From contig JALRIN010000001.1 of assembly GCA_023255415.1 (NCBI GenBank), forward strand, positions 67,559-131,558: 64,000 nucleotides of DNA, written 5' to 3'. The notes under the pieces were generated by a model. It saw nothing but the letters and a program-made list of their open reading frames with translations, had not been told where the DNA came from and searched no databases. This stretch comes from Cypionkella sp. GTDB lineage: Bacteria > Pseudomonadota > Alphaproteobacteria > Rhodobacterales > Rhodobacteraceae. A program made the translations under genes and the position numbers. Positions 56,375 to 63,790 of this stretch are shown here, in pieces (within the stretch, counting starts at the first letter, position 1; the number at the start of each line of letters is the position of its first letter).

Positions 56375-57784
56375 TTATTCCATCACATAACCATAAGAAC
56401 CACTGAAATCTTGGCGGGCCACCTCGCCCGCAGGGCCTTTTTGCGCCCGAGCGGTTTTCCCGTTCAGAAACAGATCGCGTTCAGAGGGGATTTTCACCCG
56501 GTCTGTCGGCAGCGCCAAAGCTTCGCCGCGCGTTGGGGTTACCAGATGCGGGGTCACGATGATCACCAGCTCTGACTGTTTGCGGGCATAATCTGACGAA
56601 CGGAACAAAGCGCCCAGCACCGGAATGTCGCCCAGCCAAGGCACTTGCCCCACCAGATCGGTGAAATCGTCTTGCAACAGCCCGGCGATGGCAAAGCTTT
56701 CGCCGTCGCGCATCTCGACCGTGGTCGAGGTTTCGCGGCGCTTAAAAGCACTGACCGTCACGCTGCCGGTGGTAAGCGATGTCGAAGGATCAAGCGACGA
56801 GACCGCGGCATTTATCGTCAAATTGATCGTGTCGCCATCAATCACCACGGGGGTGAAGTTCAGCTCGACGCCAAAGGGTTTATAGTCGATGCTGACGGTT
56901 CCGTTTCCTTGCGACACCGGAATCGGATATTCGCCGCCCGCCAGAAACTTGGCTTCCTGACCCGAAAGCGCGGTTAGGTTCGGTTCGGCCAAGGTGCGCA
57001 CAAAGCCTTTGGATTCAAGCGCTTCCAGCATGACTTGCAGTTGCAGCGCCCCAACCGAAAAGCCAAGCCCAAGCCGGCCCTCGGCATCGTTGGGACTGCT
57101 GACGGTGCCCCCGCTCAGGGCAGAGGCAAGTTTGGTTCCATCAGAAAGAACACCGCCGCCGAATGTTCCACTGGCATGTCTGTTCGATACAGCAGCCCCC
57201 ATCGAGGCCGAAAGATTTTTCGACACCGAGCGCTGCATTTCGGCAAAGCGCACCTTCAGCATCACCTGCTGGGTGCCGCCAACGCTCATCAAATTAGAAA
57301 CCCGGTCCTGGGCATAGCGCGAGGCCAGATCAAGCGCGCGATCCAGCTTTGCGGAAGACGACACCGTGCCCGACAAAACGATGCCGTCGTTGGCGGTGCG
57401 CACTTCGATATGTTCACCGGGCAAGATTTGCTGCAGGCGTTCTTTGAATTCGGCAACATCGGGGGTTACGCTGACATCGACATTGGAAATCAGCTTTCCA
57501 TTGGCGCCAAGCAGCGTCATTGTCGTGCGCCCCGGCGCCTTTCCCAACACGTAAATGGTCTTGTCAGACAGGGTCGAAATATCGGCAATACCGGGGTTTG
57601 CGATCGAGAGTTCCGAAAAAGCCTGATCACTTTCGACCACCACTGCGCGGTTCAAGGGAACCTCGAGCGGTTGGGAAACAGAGCCCTGCATCACGCGCAA
57701 GGTTTGCGCCTGAAGGGAAGATATCGGCGTTGTTGAAAGGAGCAATCCCAAGCAACCCGCACTCATTAACCGTAGCATACTCAT
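56375..57784 (-). CDS. cpaC: Type II/III secretion system secretin, CpaC/RcpA
   Basis: This 469-residue outer-membrane channel of the Tad pilus has a signal peptide (residues about 4-24, ending SLQAQ). A pilus-type N-terminal domain (about 25-105) and a BON-like segment follow, and then the secretin domain with the signature GGEYPIPVSQGNGTVSIDYKPFGVELNFTPVV. The ATG at 57784 is chosen because AAGGGCAGG precedes it; another ATG lies two codons later. Its stop abuts the OmpA gene. Confidence 0.94.
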   Translation of the reverse strand: MSMLRLMSAGCLGLLLSTTPISSLQAQTLRVMQGSVSQPLEVPLNRAVVVESDQAFSELSIANPGIADISTLSDKTIYVLGKAPGRTTMTLLGANGKLISNVDVSVTPDVAEFKERLQQILPGEHIEVRTANDGIVLSGTVSSSAKLDRALDLASRYAQDRVSNLMSVGGTQQVMLKVRFAEMQRSVSKNLSASMGAAVSNRHASGTFGGGVLSDGTKLASALSGGTVSSPNDAEGRLGLGFSVGALQLQVMLEALESKGFVRTLAEPNLTALSGQEAKFLAGGEYPIPVSQGNGTVSIDYKPFGVELNFTPVVIDGDTINLTINAAVSSLDPSTSLTTGSVTVSAFKRRETSTTVEMRDGESFAIAGLLQDDFTDLVGQVPWLGDIPVLGALFRSSDYARKQSELVIIVTPHLVTPTRGEALALPTDRVKIPSERDLFLNGKTARAQKGPAGEVARQDFSGSYGYVME

Positions 57785-57989
57785 GTGACCTGCCCTTTCG
57801 ATCACGCCTCTGGATGGGTCATTTTGCGCCCAATCCTATACCTAAGATGCGCTATCTAGCCTTTTTATGCAAGAATCAAATGGTTACGCGACGAAGCTTG
57901 TTTAAAAACAGTTTGAAGACTACCACCTGTAGTGGAAGAGGCTGCGATTTTGTCTGCATCATGTGGACTTTCAACCTTGGGCTGCATGG

Positions 57990-58838
57990 TTAGTCTGTGC
58001 AGGGGATCGGGGTTTCGATAACCTCGGCGCCTTTTCTGGTTTTGATCGAACAGGTTTTTTCGGGGGCGGGTGCAACTGGCGCTGCCACCACGGCGGCTGG
58101 CACGATTCCCAGCAAACCCTGCGTGGTGACATCGATCTTGCCGGTTGCGGTCTCGTCGCCATGGCCGACAAGCGACATCACCAAGCGCCCGGTTGCCTGC
58201 GCTTGCACAAGGCGGCCAACTTGTTCCGGGCTGACAGCCACGGTGACGGTGCGGTTCTGGATCTCGCCACCGCTCGACATCCCGCCAGAGCTGCGGTCGC
58301 CTGCGATGATTTTCAACCGGCTTTCGATCAGACGCGTCATGTCGCCCTCCACACCGGGGACCGACCCTGTCCAATAAACATCAACACGGTCGCCAGGCTG
58401 CAAGAAATCTGCGGCCTTCACCTCGATGGCAAAAGCGCGTTCGCCTTTCGCGATCGAGCCGTTCAGCCCGACCTGCTCGCCAGGTGCGGTGACATTGACA
58501 GCCAAGATCGGTTCAAATTGTTCCATCTGCCGCTGCACAAAACGCGGCGCGCCAGCAGCGCTTTCGGGAAAAAGTTCATAATCGTGAAAGAAAGCCCCTT
58601 CGGGCAGGGTGTTTTGCGGCCAATACATCGGCTGAACATCGTCAGGTGTCAAAACGTCGCCATAGTCTTTCTGCTTGTTGACGACAAAGATTTCAACCAG
58701 ACCACCGGTTTTCGCGCGGATCATCGCTTCTTGCTGCAAGGCTGATTTGTTGTCGTTAAGATAGCCCTGCGCAACATAGACCGCAGCGCTTGCCAACGCG
58801 AGGCCCACGGCGAGCACAAGCCCAAATATCATCCGCAT
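57990..58838 (-). CDS. cpaB: Flp pilus assembly protein CpaB/RcpC
   Basis: This 282-residue protein has an N-terminal membrane helix (residues 3-24), a SAF-like domain around residues 48-115 and a second beta-rich domain (FAIEVKAADFLQPGDRVDVYWTG). It ends in a tail with two cysteines. CpaB/RcpC is needed for Tad pilus assembly, probably at the periplasmic or outer-membrane channel. It lies between the pilin genes and the secretin. The 205 bp before the secretin may contain an extra promoter. Confidence 0.93.
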   Translation of the reverse strand: MRMIFGLVLAVGLALASAAVYVAQGYLNDNKSALQQEAMIRAKTGGLVEIFVVNKQKDYGDVLTPDDVQPMYWPQNTLPEGAFFHDYELFPESAAGAPRFVQRQMEQFEPILAVNVTAPGEQVGLNGSIAKGERAFAIEVKAADFLQPGDRVDVYWTGSVPGVEGDMTRLIESRLKIIAGDRSSGGMSSGGEIQNRTVTVAVSPEQVGRLVQAQATGRLVMSLVGHGDETATGKIDVTTQGLLGIVPAAVVAAPVAPAPEKTCSIKTRKGAEVIETPIPCTD

Positions 58839-58887
58839 ATGCTACCCTCTTTGGCCGAGCCCACCATCGAGGTGGGCGTTTCGTTTT

Positions 58888-59079
58888 TTAGTGATTTGAA
58901 ATGCCTCCCGGAGCGTTAACGATCTGCATTTTTAACGCCTGAGCCGCATTGTCGGTTCCATAGGCGATAGATCCAAAAAGGATCGTGCCAATCGCAACCA
59001 CGGCTGCCGTGATCACCACCCACTCAACGGTCGTCGCGCCGTCTTGGTCTTCTGTAAAGATTTGCATCAGTAACCGCAT
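58888..59079 (-). CDS. Flp family type IVb pilin, divergent
   Basis: In this 63-residue prepilin, the peptidase site is expected between G and A in EDQDGATTVEWVV, which leaves Glu at +5 as is required for pilin packing and Trp at +6 instead of the common Tyr. A hydrophobic helix of about 22 residues follows, and then a short polar tail (NAPGGISNH). The ATG at 59079 is preferred to a TTG six codons earlier because AAAAGGG precedes it. It differs clearly from the other pilin at 59179, so it may be a minor pilin. Confidence 0.88.
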   Translation of the reverse strand: MRLLMQIFTEDQDGATTVEWVVITAAVVAIGTILFGSIAYGTDNAAQALKMQIVNAPGGISNH

Positions 59080-59178
59080 GCCAAACCCTTTTTTCAAGCA
59101 AAGCGCCGCTGTTTCACCACTTCAAAAGGGCCGCAGCCTGGCGTGGATGCAGCCCAATCAAATTGGTAAGTCGCGCAA

Positions 59179-59394
59179 TTATTTTTTGACTTGCTGGCTA
59201 TAGCCAGACGTGCGGCTGGTCAGGTCTGTCTGAACTTTTTTGCCAAGGGTCTCGACGCCAAGGCCCACGGTTTTCATCACAACCAAGCCCAAGCCCACGA
59301 TCGCTGCGGTCAGCACGACCCAGTCTACCGTCACGGCGCCCGACTCGTTGGATTTGAAGTTCTTGAACAGCTTGCGAAGTTTCAATGTCATCAT
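59179..59394 (-). CDS. Flp family type IVb pilin, probable major pilin
   Basis: This 71-residue prepilin has a basic leader (MMTLKLRKLFKNFKSNESG), with cleavage expected after the Gly. The mature protein begins AVTVDWVVLTAAIVGLGLVV, with Asp at +5 (in place of the usual Glu) and Trp at +6. It ends with a polar tail, SGYSQQVKK. AAGGAATT lies before the ATG pair. The gene is repeated about 730 bp upstream as a pseudogene (59904-60119). Its own long AT-rich leader suggests a strong separate promoter. Confidence 0.92.
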   Translation of the reverse strand: MMTLKLRKLFKNFKSNESGAVTVDWVVLTAAIVGLGLVVMKTVGLGVETLGKKVQTDLTSRTSGYSQQVKK

Positions 59395-59903
59395 CCTAAA
59401 TTCCTTTCCAAGGTTTGCGCAGATCTCACCGTTCCGGAGCCTTTAGTCCGCGTTTTCTTCGACGGTTCCGAGCGGCATAGGGTTATATGCGCATTGAAAA
59501 GTGGCCAGACTTCGACGGGTGCTGGGCAATTTGAGGATAATCGTCATATTCCCAATTAAATTTTAAGCGATTGTTTTATATAGTGTAATTTTAAAATTAA
59601 CTATATTTTTGCTAAAGCCTTGCAATTAGTCCGCGCCAATTTAGGCAAAATTGCCTCATTTCGAGGCCAAATTCATGGCGGGTCTAAGATGAGTCTTTCA
59701 TCTTTCAAGCTGGCAGAAGCGCGAAGGCGGCATGCAGATTGCTGTGGTGGCCAGCTGTTGGCCATGGTCAGACCAAAAGCGTCAGCCTCGGGTTTCGGCG
59801 TGATGACGACAAAGTTTCTGCCGGCCTGACGCGGTTTTGCCACTTTGAAAGGGCTGCAGCCAGATATGGCTGCAGCCCAGTCAAAGTGATTAGAAAGTCG
59901 GGT
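59395..59903. other. Leader of the intact pilin gene plus spacer and remnant of the duplication
   Basis: The first 165 bases are the pilin leader, matched in the second copy. Bases 59560-59640 are very AT-rich (TTTTAAAATTAAC and similar). Bases 59640-59745 match the leader of the lytic transglycosylase at 60370-60478, so they are a duplicated fragment. A short open frame at 59689-59829 is not called. The terminator of the pilin pseudogene is at 59841-59886. Confidence 0.6.
59841..59886 (-). terminator. Terminator-like hairpin behind the pilin pseudogene
   Basis: GGGCTGCAGCC pairs perfectly with GGCTGCAGCCC around AGATAT (59851-59878). CACTTTGA and TCAAAGTG extend the stem after a small internal bulge. 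A less perfect version lies at the same place behind the intact pilin (about 59118-59155). Confidence 0.65.
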
Positions 59904-60119
59904 TTACTTAACTTGCTGGCTGTAGCCCGATGCTTGGCCACTCAGATCCGTTTGGACCTTTTTGCCAAGGGTTTCGATGCCAAGGCCGACGGTTTTCATC
60001 ACAACCAAGCCCAGGCCAACAATGGCCGCGGTCAGCACGACCTAGTCTACGGTCACGGCGCCCGACTCGTCGGATTTAAAGTTCTTGAACAGCTTACGAA
60101 GTTTCAAAGTCATCATCAT
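59904..60119 (-). pseudogene. Second Flp pilin copy, inactivated by a single amber codon
   Basis: Read from the ATG triplet at 60119, this copy matches the intact pilin over its whole length: the same basic leader, the SDESGAVTVD peptidase site, the hydrophobic helix and the SGYSQQVK tail. The Trp codon at mature position +6 is TAG (60042-60044, read on the minus strand) where the intact gene has TGG, so only about 25 residues can be made. There is no frameshift or other stop. The ribosome site and leader are also kept, which points to recent loss. Confidence 0.9.
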
Positions 60120-60474
60120 CAATCCCTCTCAAAGGTTTACATTCGATCCACCGTTGCGGAGCCTTCGAGCCGCGTGTTCTTCGACACTTCCGACCGGTAT
60201 GAACGTATATTCACCTTTAATAGTGGCCAATCTTCGACGGCTGCTGGGCAATTTGAGGATAATCAAAATATTCTTAATGAAACTGTAAGTCTCTGAATTA
60301 TAAAATTTAATTAAAATTCTTACAGACCTATGGCGGAATTTTCACAGAGCTTTGGCGTTGCCTTTCAGCCAATTTAGGCAGAATTGCCGCAATTTCAGGT
60401 CAAATTTGTGGAAGTTCTTGGCTGACTCTGCGAGTATCCAGACTGATTTAATCACGCAGGCGGCATCCAAATTG
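60120..60474. other. Leader of the pilin pseudogene and divergent promoter region of the lytic transglycosylase
   Basis: Bases 60120-60285 match the leader of the intact pilin. Bases 60290-60330 are very AT-rich. Bases 60365-60474, before the transglycosylase, match 59632-59741. In-frame codons upstream of 60475 exist but give a poor signal peptide, so I treat this as non-coding. No RNA gene was recognised. Confidence 0.55.
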
Positions 60475-61332
60475 ATGCGACGGGCAAGTTTTGCGGCAAT
60501 GATGATTCTATGCGGCCTGTTGCCCCCTGCGGCGATGGGGCAGGAAGCTTTGGGCGTTGATTTTAGCTTTAAGCGCGTCAAGGTGGGGCAAATTGCGGCG
60601 GGGCGGCGGATCACGGTGCAGATCGATCCGGCCGAACAAGCGCGGGTGATTGAGGGCTTGTCCTGGGGGCCGCGCAAGCCGGTGGTCGCGCCGCCTCTGG
60701 CCGCTTTGGGGCCGGTGATGCCGCCGAAAACCAGCGCGCGCTATGATTGGTTTTGGCAAGCCGTGGCGCCCGAGCGCGATCAGGTTGCGGGGCGGTTTGA
60801 TCAGGCTTTGGCGCAGCTGTCGCGCGGGCCAGAGGGGGCTGCGGTGGCCACACCGCGCTTGCAGCAGATGCAAGCGCTGGCTGCGCGCTATGGCACCGAG
60901 ATTTTAAAGGCGACGATTGGCACCCAGGTTTCGCCCGCGCTGGTGCTGGCGGTGATGGGCATTGAAAGCGGTGGGCAGGTCAAGGCGCAAAGCCGCGCCG
61001 GGGCCATCGGGCTGATGCAGCTGATGCCCGCAACCGCGGCGCGGTTTGGGGTCAGTGATGCCACGGATCCTGCGCAAAACATCAAGGGCGGTGTGGCTTA
61101 TTTGGATTTTCTGATGAGCAGTTTTAACCGTGATCCGGTGATGGTGCTGGCGGCCTATAATGCGGGCGAGGGGGCGGTGGCGGCCAACAATGGCGTGCCG
61201 CCCTTTGCCGAGACCCGCGACTATGTGCCCAAGGTCTTGGCGGCTTGGCAGGTGGCGCAGGGTCTGTGTTTGACGCCGCCCGAATTGGTGAGCGACCCTT
61301 GTGTGTTCAAGGTGATTGCGGCGGCGGATTAG
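60475..61332 (+). CDS. Lytic transglycosylase, SLT domain
   Basis: This 285-residue protein has a signal peptide (MRRASFAAMMILCGLLPPAAMGQ). The SLT domain runs from about residue 138 to 260. The catalytic Glu is E164 in MGIESGGQ, followed by the typical GAIGLMQLMPATAARFGV and VLAAYNAGEGAV motifs. It cleaves peptidoglycan in the periplasm and, next to the Tad genes, could open the wall for the pilus, though that is inference. The ATG at 60475 is chosen for the signal peptide. Its leader is part of the pilin duplication. Confidence 0.9.
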   Translation: MRRASFAAMMILCGLLPPAAMGQEALGVDFSFKRVKVGQIAAGRRITVQIDPAEQARVIEGLSWGPRKPVVAPPLAALGPVMPPKTSARYDWFWQAVAPERDQVAGRFDQALAQLSRGPEGAAVATPRLQQMQALAARYGTEILKATIGTQVSPALVLAVMGIESGGQVKAQSRAGAIGLMQLMPATAARFGVSDATDPAQNIKGGVAYLDFLMSSFNRDPVMVLAAYNAGEGAVAANNGVPPFAETRDYVPKVLAAWQVAQGLCLTPPELVSDPCVFKVIAAAD

Positions 61333-61344
61333 ACCCGCGACGCC

Positions 61345-61424
61345 GGGGGGCTGTCTGCCCCCCACGGGCCTTGGCCTTTGGCCAAAGCCCTCCCCCCGGA
61401 GGATATTTTCAGACAGATGAAGCG
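61345..61424 (+). repeat. REP-like composite element: two hairpins plus GATATTT core
   Basis: GGGGGGC/GCCCCCC with loop TGTCT (61345-61363) is followed by GGGCCTTGGCC/GGCCAAAGCCC with loop TTT (61366-61390, one mismatch), and then by TCCCCCCGGAGGATATTTTC AGACAGATGAAG. It has the same order as the element at 47340. It lies 12 nt after the transglycosylase stop, before the convergent CoA-transferase gene. Confidence 0.88.
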
Positions 61425-61436
61425 GGAGGGGCGGGG

Positions 61437-62063
61437 TTAGTTTAGAATGGTGGCGAGGGTGGCTGCGCGCAGTTCTGCCTCGGTGACGCCTTCGGCGCAT
61501 TCGACGATTTTGAGGCCGCCTTCGACGACATCCAGCACGCCGAGATTGGTGATGATGCGGTCAACCACGCCGCGCCCGGTGAGCGGCAGGGTGCAGGCTT
61601 TCAGCACTTTGCTTTCGCCGTGTTTGGAGGTGTGATCCATCACCACCACCACCCGACCGACGCCTGCGACCAGATCCATCGCGCCGCCCATGCCTTTGAC
61701 GAGCTTGCCCGGGATCATCCAATTGGCCAGATCGCCGTTTTCGGCCACCTCCATCGCGCCCAAGATCGCCATGGCGATTTTGCCGCCGCGGATCATGGCG
61801 AAGGATTGCGCGGAATCGAAGAAGGCGGTCTGCGGCAGTTCGGTGATGGTTTGCTTGCCCGCGTTGATCAGATCGGCGTCCTCATCGCCTTCAAGCGGGA
61901 AGGGGCCCATGCCGAGCATGCCGTTTTCCGATTGCAGGGTGACCTCGATGCCTTCGGGGATGTAGTTTGACACCAGCGTCGGGATGCCGATGCCAAGGTT
62001 GACATACCAGCCGTCTTGCAGCTCTTGCGCGGCGCGGGCCGCCATTTGGTTGCGGTCCCACAT
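61437..62063 (-). CDS. scoB: 3-Oxoacid CoA-transferase subunit B
   Basis: This 208-residue beta subunit belongs to a family I CoA-transferase that moves CoA from succinyl-CoA to acetoacetate or a related 3-oxo acid. The catalytic Glu is E46 in the QSENGMLG motif. The [13 protein letters not shown] and [14 protein letters not shown] segments are typical of ScoB/AtoA-like proteins. Its ATG overlaps the scoA stop by one base (TAATG). The exact acyl donor and acceptor cannot be told from sequence. Confidence 0.93.
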   Translation of the reverse strand: MWDRNQMAARAAQELQDGWYVNLGIGIPTLVSNYIPEGIEVTLQSENGMLGMGPFPLEGDEDADLINAGKQTITELPQTAFFDSAQSFAMIRGGKIAMAILGAMEVAENGDLANWMIPGKLVKGMGGAMDLVAGVGRVVVVMDHTSKHGESKVLKACTLPLTGRGVVDRIITNLGVLDVVEGGLKIVECAEGVTEAELRAATLATILN

Positions 62064-62767
62064 TACACGGACTCCTTCTTGCGCACAGTGCGTTGTTCGA
62101 TGCGTTTTTCGTGCGCGCCTTGCACGATGCGGTGCACATAGATGCCGGGCAGGTGGATGCTGTCGGGGTCAAGTGCGCCAAGCGGCACGATTTCTTCGAC
62201 CTCAACCACGCAGATCTTGCCGCAGGTGGCCGCAGGCGGGTTGAAGTTGCGCGCGGTTTTGCGGAACACCAGGTTGCCCGAAGGGTCGGCCTTCCAGGCC
62301 TTGACGATCGAGAGGTCAGCGACGATGCCGCGTTCCAAGATATAGTCCTGGCCGTCGAAGGTTTTCACCTCTTTGCCCTCGGCGATCACCGTGCCGACGC
62401 CGGTTTTGGTGTAAAATCCGGGGATGCCGGCACCGCCTGCGCGCATGCGTTCGGCCAGCGTGCCCTGGGGGTTGAATTCCAGCTCGAGCTCGCCCGAGAG
62501 ATATTGGCGCATGAATTCGGCGTTTTCCCCGACATAAGACGAGATCATCTTCTTGACCTGCCGGGTTTCCAGCAGCACGCCAAGGCCAAAGCCGTCAACG
62601 CCTGCATTGTTCGAGGCCACGGTCAGACCCTTGGTGCCCGCGTCGCGGATGGCGGCGATCAGCAGTTCGGGGATGCCGCAAAGGCCAAAGCCGCCTGCCG
62701 CGATCAGCATATCATCAAACAACAGCCCATCTAGGGCCGCCGCAGCCGTGGGGTAGATTTTCTTCAT
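62063..62767 (-). CDS. scoA: 3-Oxoacid CoA-transferase subunit A
   Basis: This 234-residue alpha subunit carries the CoA-binding [10 protein letters not shown] segment near residues 25-34, and it has the family's [32 protein letters not shown] stretch. GGAGGAC lies just before the ATG at 62767, which is preferred to an in-frame codon five positions earlier. It forms a two-gene unit with scoB, used for ketone-body or 3-oxoadipate-type acid activation. No thiolase or polyhydroxybutyrate gene lies next to it. Confidence 0.93.
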   Translation of the reverse strand: MKKIYPTAAAALDGLLFDDMLIAAGGFGLCGIPELLIAAIRDAGTKGLTVASNNAGVDGFGLGVLLETRQVKKMISSYVGENAEFMRQYLSGELELEFNPQGTLAERMRAGGAGIPGFYTKTGVGTVIAEGKEVKTFDGQDYILERGIVADLSIVKAWKADPSGNLVFRKTARNFNPPAATCGKICVVEVEEIVPLGALDPDSIHLPGIYVHRIVQGAHEKRIEQRTVRKKESV

Positions 62768-62956
62768 GTGCGTCCTCCGCAAACTCTGATGGTCATAAAA
62801 GCAGGGAATGGGGCGGTGTCAATCGCTGCGCTGCGGCGAGGTGGGTTTTCCTCGCCGCTTTGGCGAAAGTGTGATGACGCGCAAGCGGGATATTGTTTAG
62901 GCCGCAGGAACAGGCTAGGGAAAGGCCAAGGCAGCGCCTGCTGCCTGATGCGCTGT

Positions 62957-63043
62957 GCGGGCGTGCTGGAATGGTAGACAGACCAGACTTAAAATCTGTT
63001 GGGCCCTGTGCCCGTGTGGGTTCGAGTCCCACCGCCCGTACCA
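62957..63043 (+). tRNA. tRNA-Leu (anticodon UAA), with encoded CCA
   Basis: The sequence folds as an 87-nt class II tRNA. The acceptor GCGGGCG pairs with CGCCCGT (first pair G-U), the discriminator is A and CCA is encoded. The D-arm, anticodon loop CTTAAAA (anticodon TAA), long variable arm (GGGCCCTGTGCCC region) and TpsiC arm GTGGGTTCGAGTCCCAC are all present. Confidence 0.95.
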
Positions 63044-63084
63044 CCAAGCCCTGGGCTTTGCCGCAAATCGAAGGAGACATCGCC

Positions 63085-63675
63085 ATGCTGTGGAGTATTC
63101 GCGCGCGCCTGAAACCTGCGCTGACGGTGATCGAGATGATCCCGAATGTGCATCGCACGCCCGCTTTGGCGGCGCTGCGGCGGGCGGCCTTGGAGGGGCG
63201 CTGCGCCACGCTGCGGCTGACGCCAGAGGAGCGCGAGATTGCGTTTTTTGACGGGCCGGTGCAGCTGATCTCGCCGATCGGGGCGCGGTTGTTGCTGGCG
63301 CTTTACCGCGAGGGGCGGATCAAGCTGAAGAAACCTGCGGTGGCAAAACTGCCAGCGCTTGAGGCCTATATCGCCACAGAGGCCACGTTTCTGGCCGAGG
63401 TGGCGCAGCTTTTGGCTGAAGAAGACGCCAAACGCGACCGGTTGGCGCGTATTGTCGCCGATCCGTCTTGCGCGCGCGAAGACGAGCTGAGCCCGTTTTT
63501 GATTGATAAGGTGATCACCGCCAAGCTGGGCCATGGCGTCTTGGGCCAGATGCAGATCGCGGGGCTTGCGTGTCACAAGGGCCTGGCAAGTGCCGCCGAT
63601 CCTGCGCGCGACGGCGACCAGATTCGCTGTTGGTGGACCGATAGCGCGGGCAAGCGGCAGGGCGATGCGGATTAG
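63085..63675 (+). CDS. Protein of unknown function downstream of tRNA-Leu
   Basis: I do not recognise this 196-residue protein. It has no signal peptide or membrane helix. The N-terminal half has a compact alpha/beta look (TPALAALRRAALEGRCATLRLTPEEREIAFFDGPVQLISPIGARLLLALYREGRIKL). The middle is helical and charged, and the C-terminus contains ARDGDQIRCWWTDSAGKRQ. AAGGAG lies about 8 nt before the ATG. GC content and codon use match the neighbours, so it is probably native. Its start is 42 nt after the tRNA. Confidence 0.72.
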   Translation: MLWSIRARLKPALTVIEMIPNVHRTPALAALRRAALEGRCATLRLTPEEREIAFFDGPVQLISPIGARLLLALYREGRIKLKKPAVAKLPALEAYIATEATFLAEVAQLLAEEDAKRDRLARIVADPSCAREDELSPFLIDKVITAKLGHGVLGQMQIAGLACHKGLASAADPARDGDQIRCWWTDSAGKRQGDAD

Positions 63676-63790
63676 GGCGCAGTTGCGCGAGACGCTAAGC
63701 TGTCGGAGCCCTAATATCTGTGGTGAAGTGGCAGCCATCAAGCGTTACGCGTTTCCGGCGATTGGTGACGTGAAGCTATAGGACATTACG

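Larger units (their letters stand above)
59108..60478 (-). repeat. Tandem duplication, about 730-bp period, carrying a Flp pilin gene, its leader and its terminator
   Basis: Segment 59108-59745 aligns with 59838-60478 at an offset rising from about 722 to 733. The copies share the 3' hairpin region, the pilin gene, the leader (for example GGCAATTTGAGGATAATC at 59524 and 60246), the CCAATTTAGGCA word (59636 and 60369) and the AGGCGGCAT word (59725 and 60458). Identity is high in the gene and lower in the leader. Confidence 0.85.

Noticed and set aside
60042..60044. Amber codon in the pilin copy as a recoded or suppressed codon
   Set aside because: No pyrrolysine system or readthrough signal is visible, and the intact copy has TGG at the same place, so simple loss is the better reading.
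59540..60340. CtrA sites (TTAA-N7-TTAA) in the AT-rich pilin leaders
   Set aside because: Several TTAA words occur, but none has the required 7-nt spacing. Base composition explains them.
62893..63675. Longer reading frame through the tRNA-Leu gene into the unknown gene at 63085
   Set aside because: A frame crossing a complete tRNA is not plausible. AAGGAG before 63085 marks the real start.
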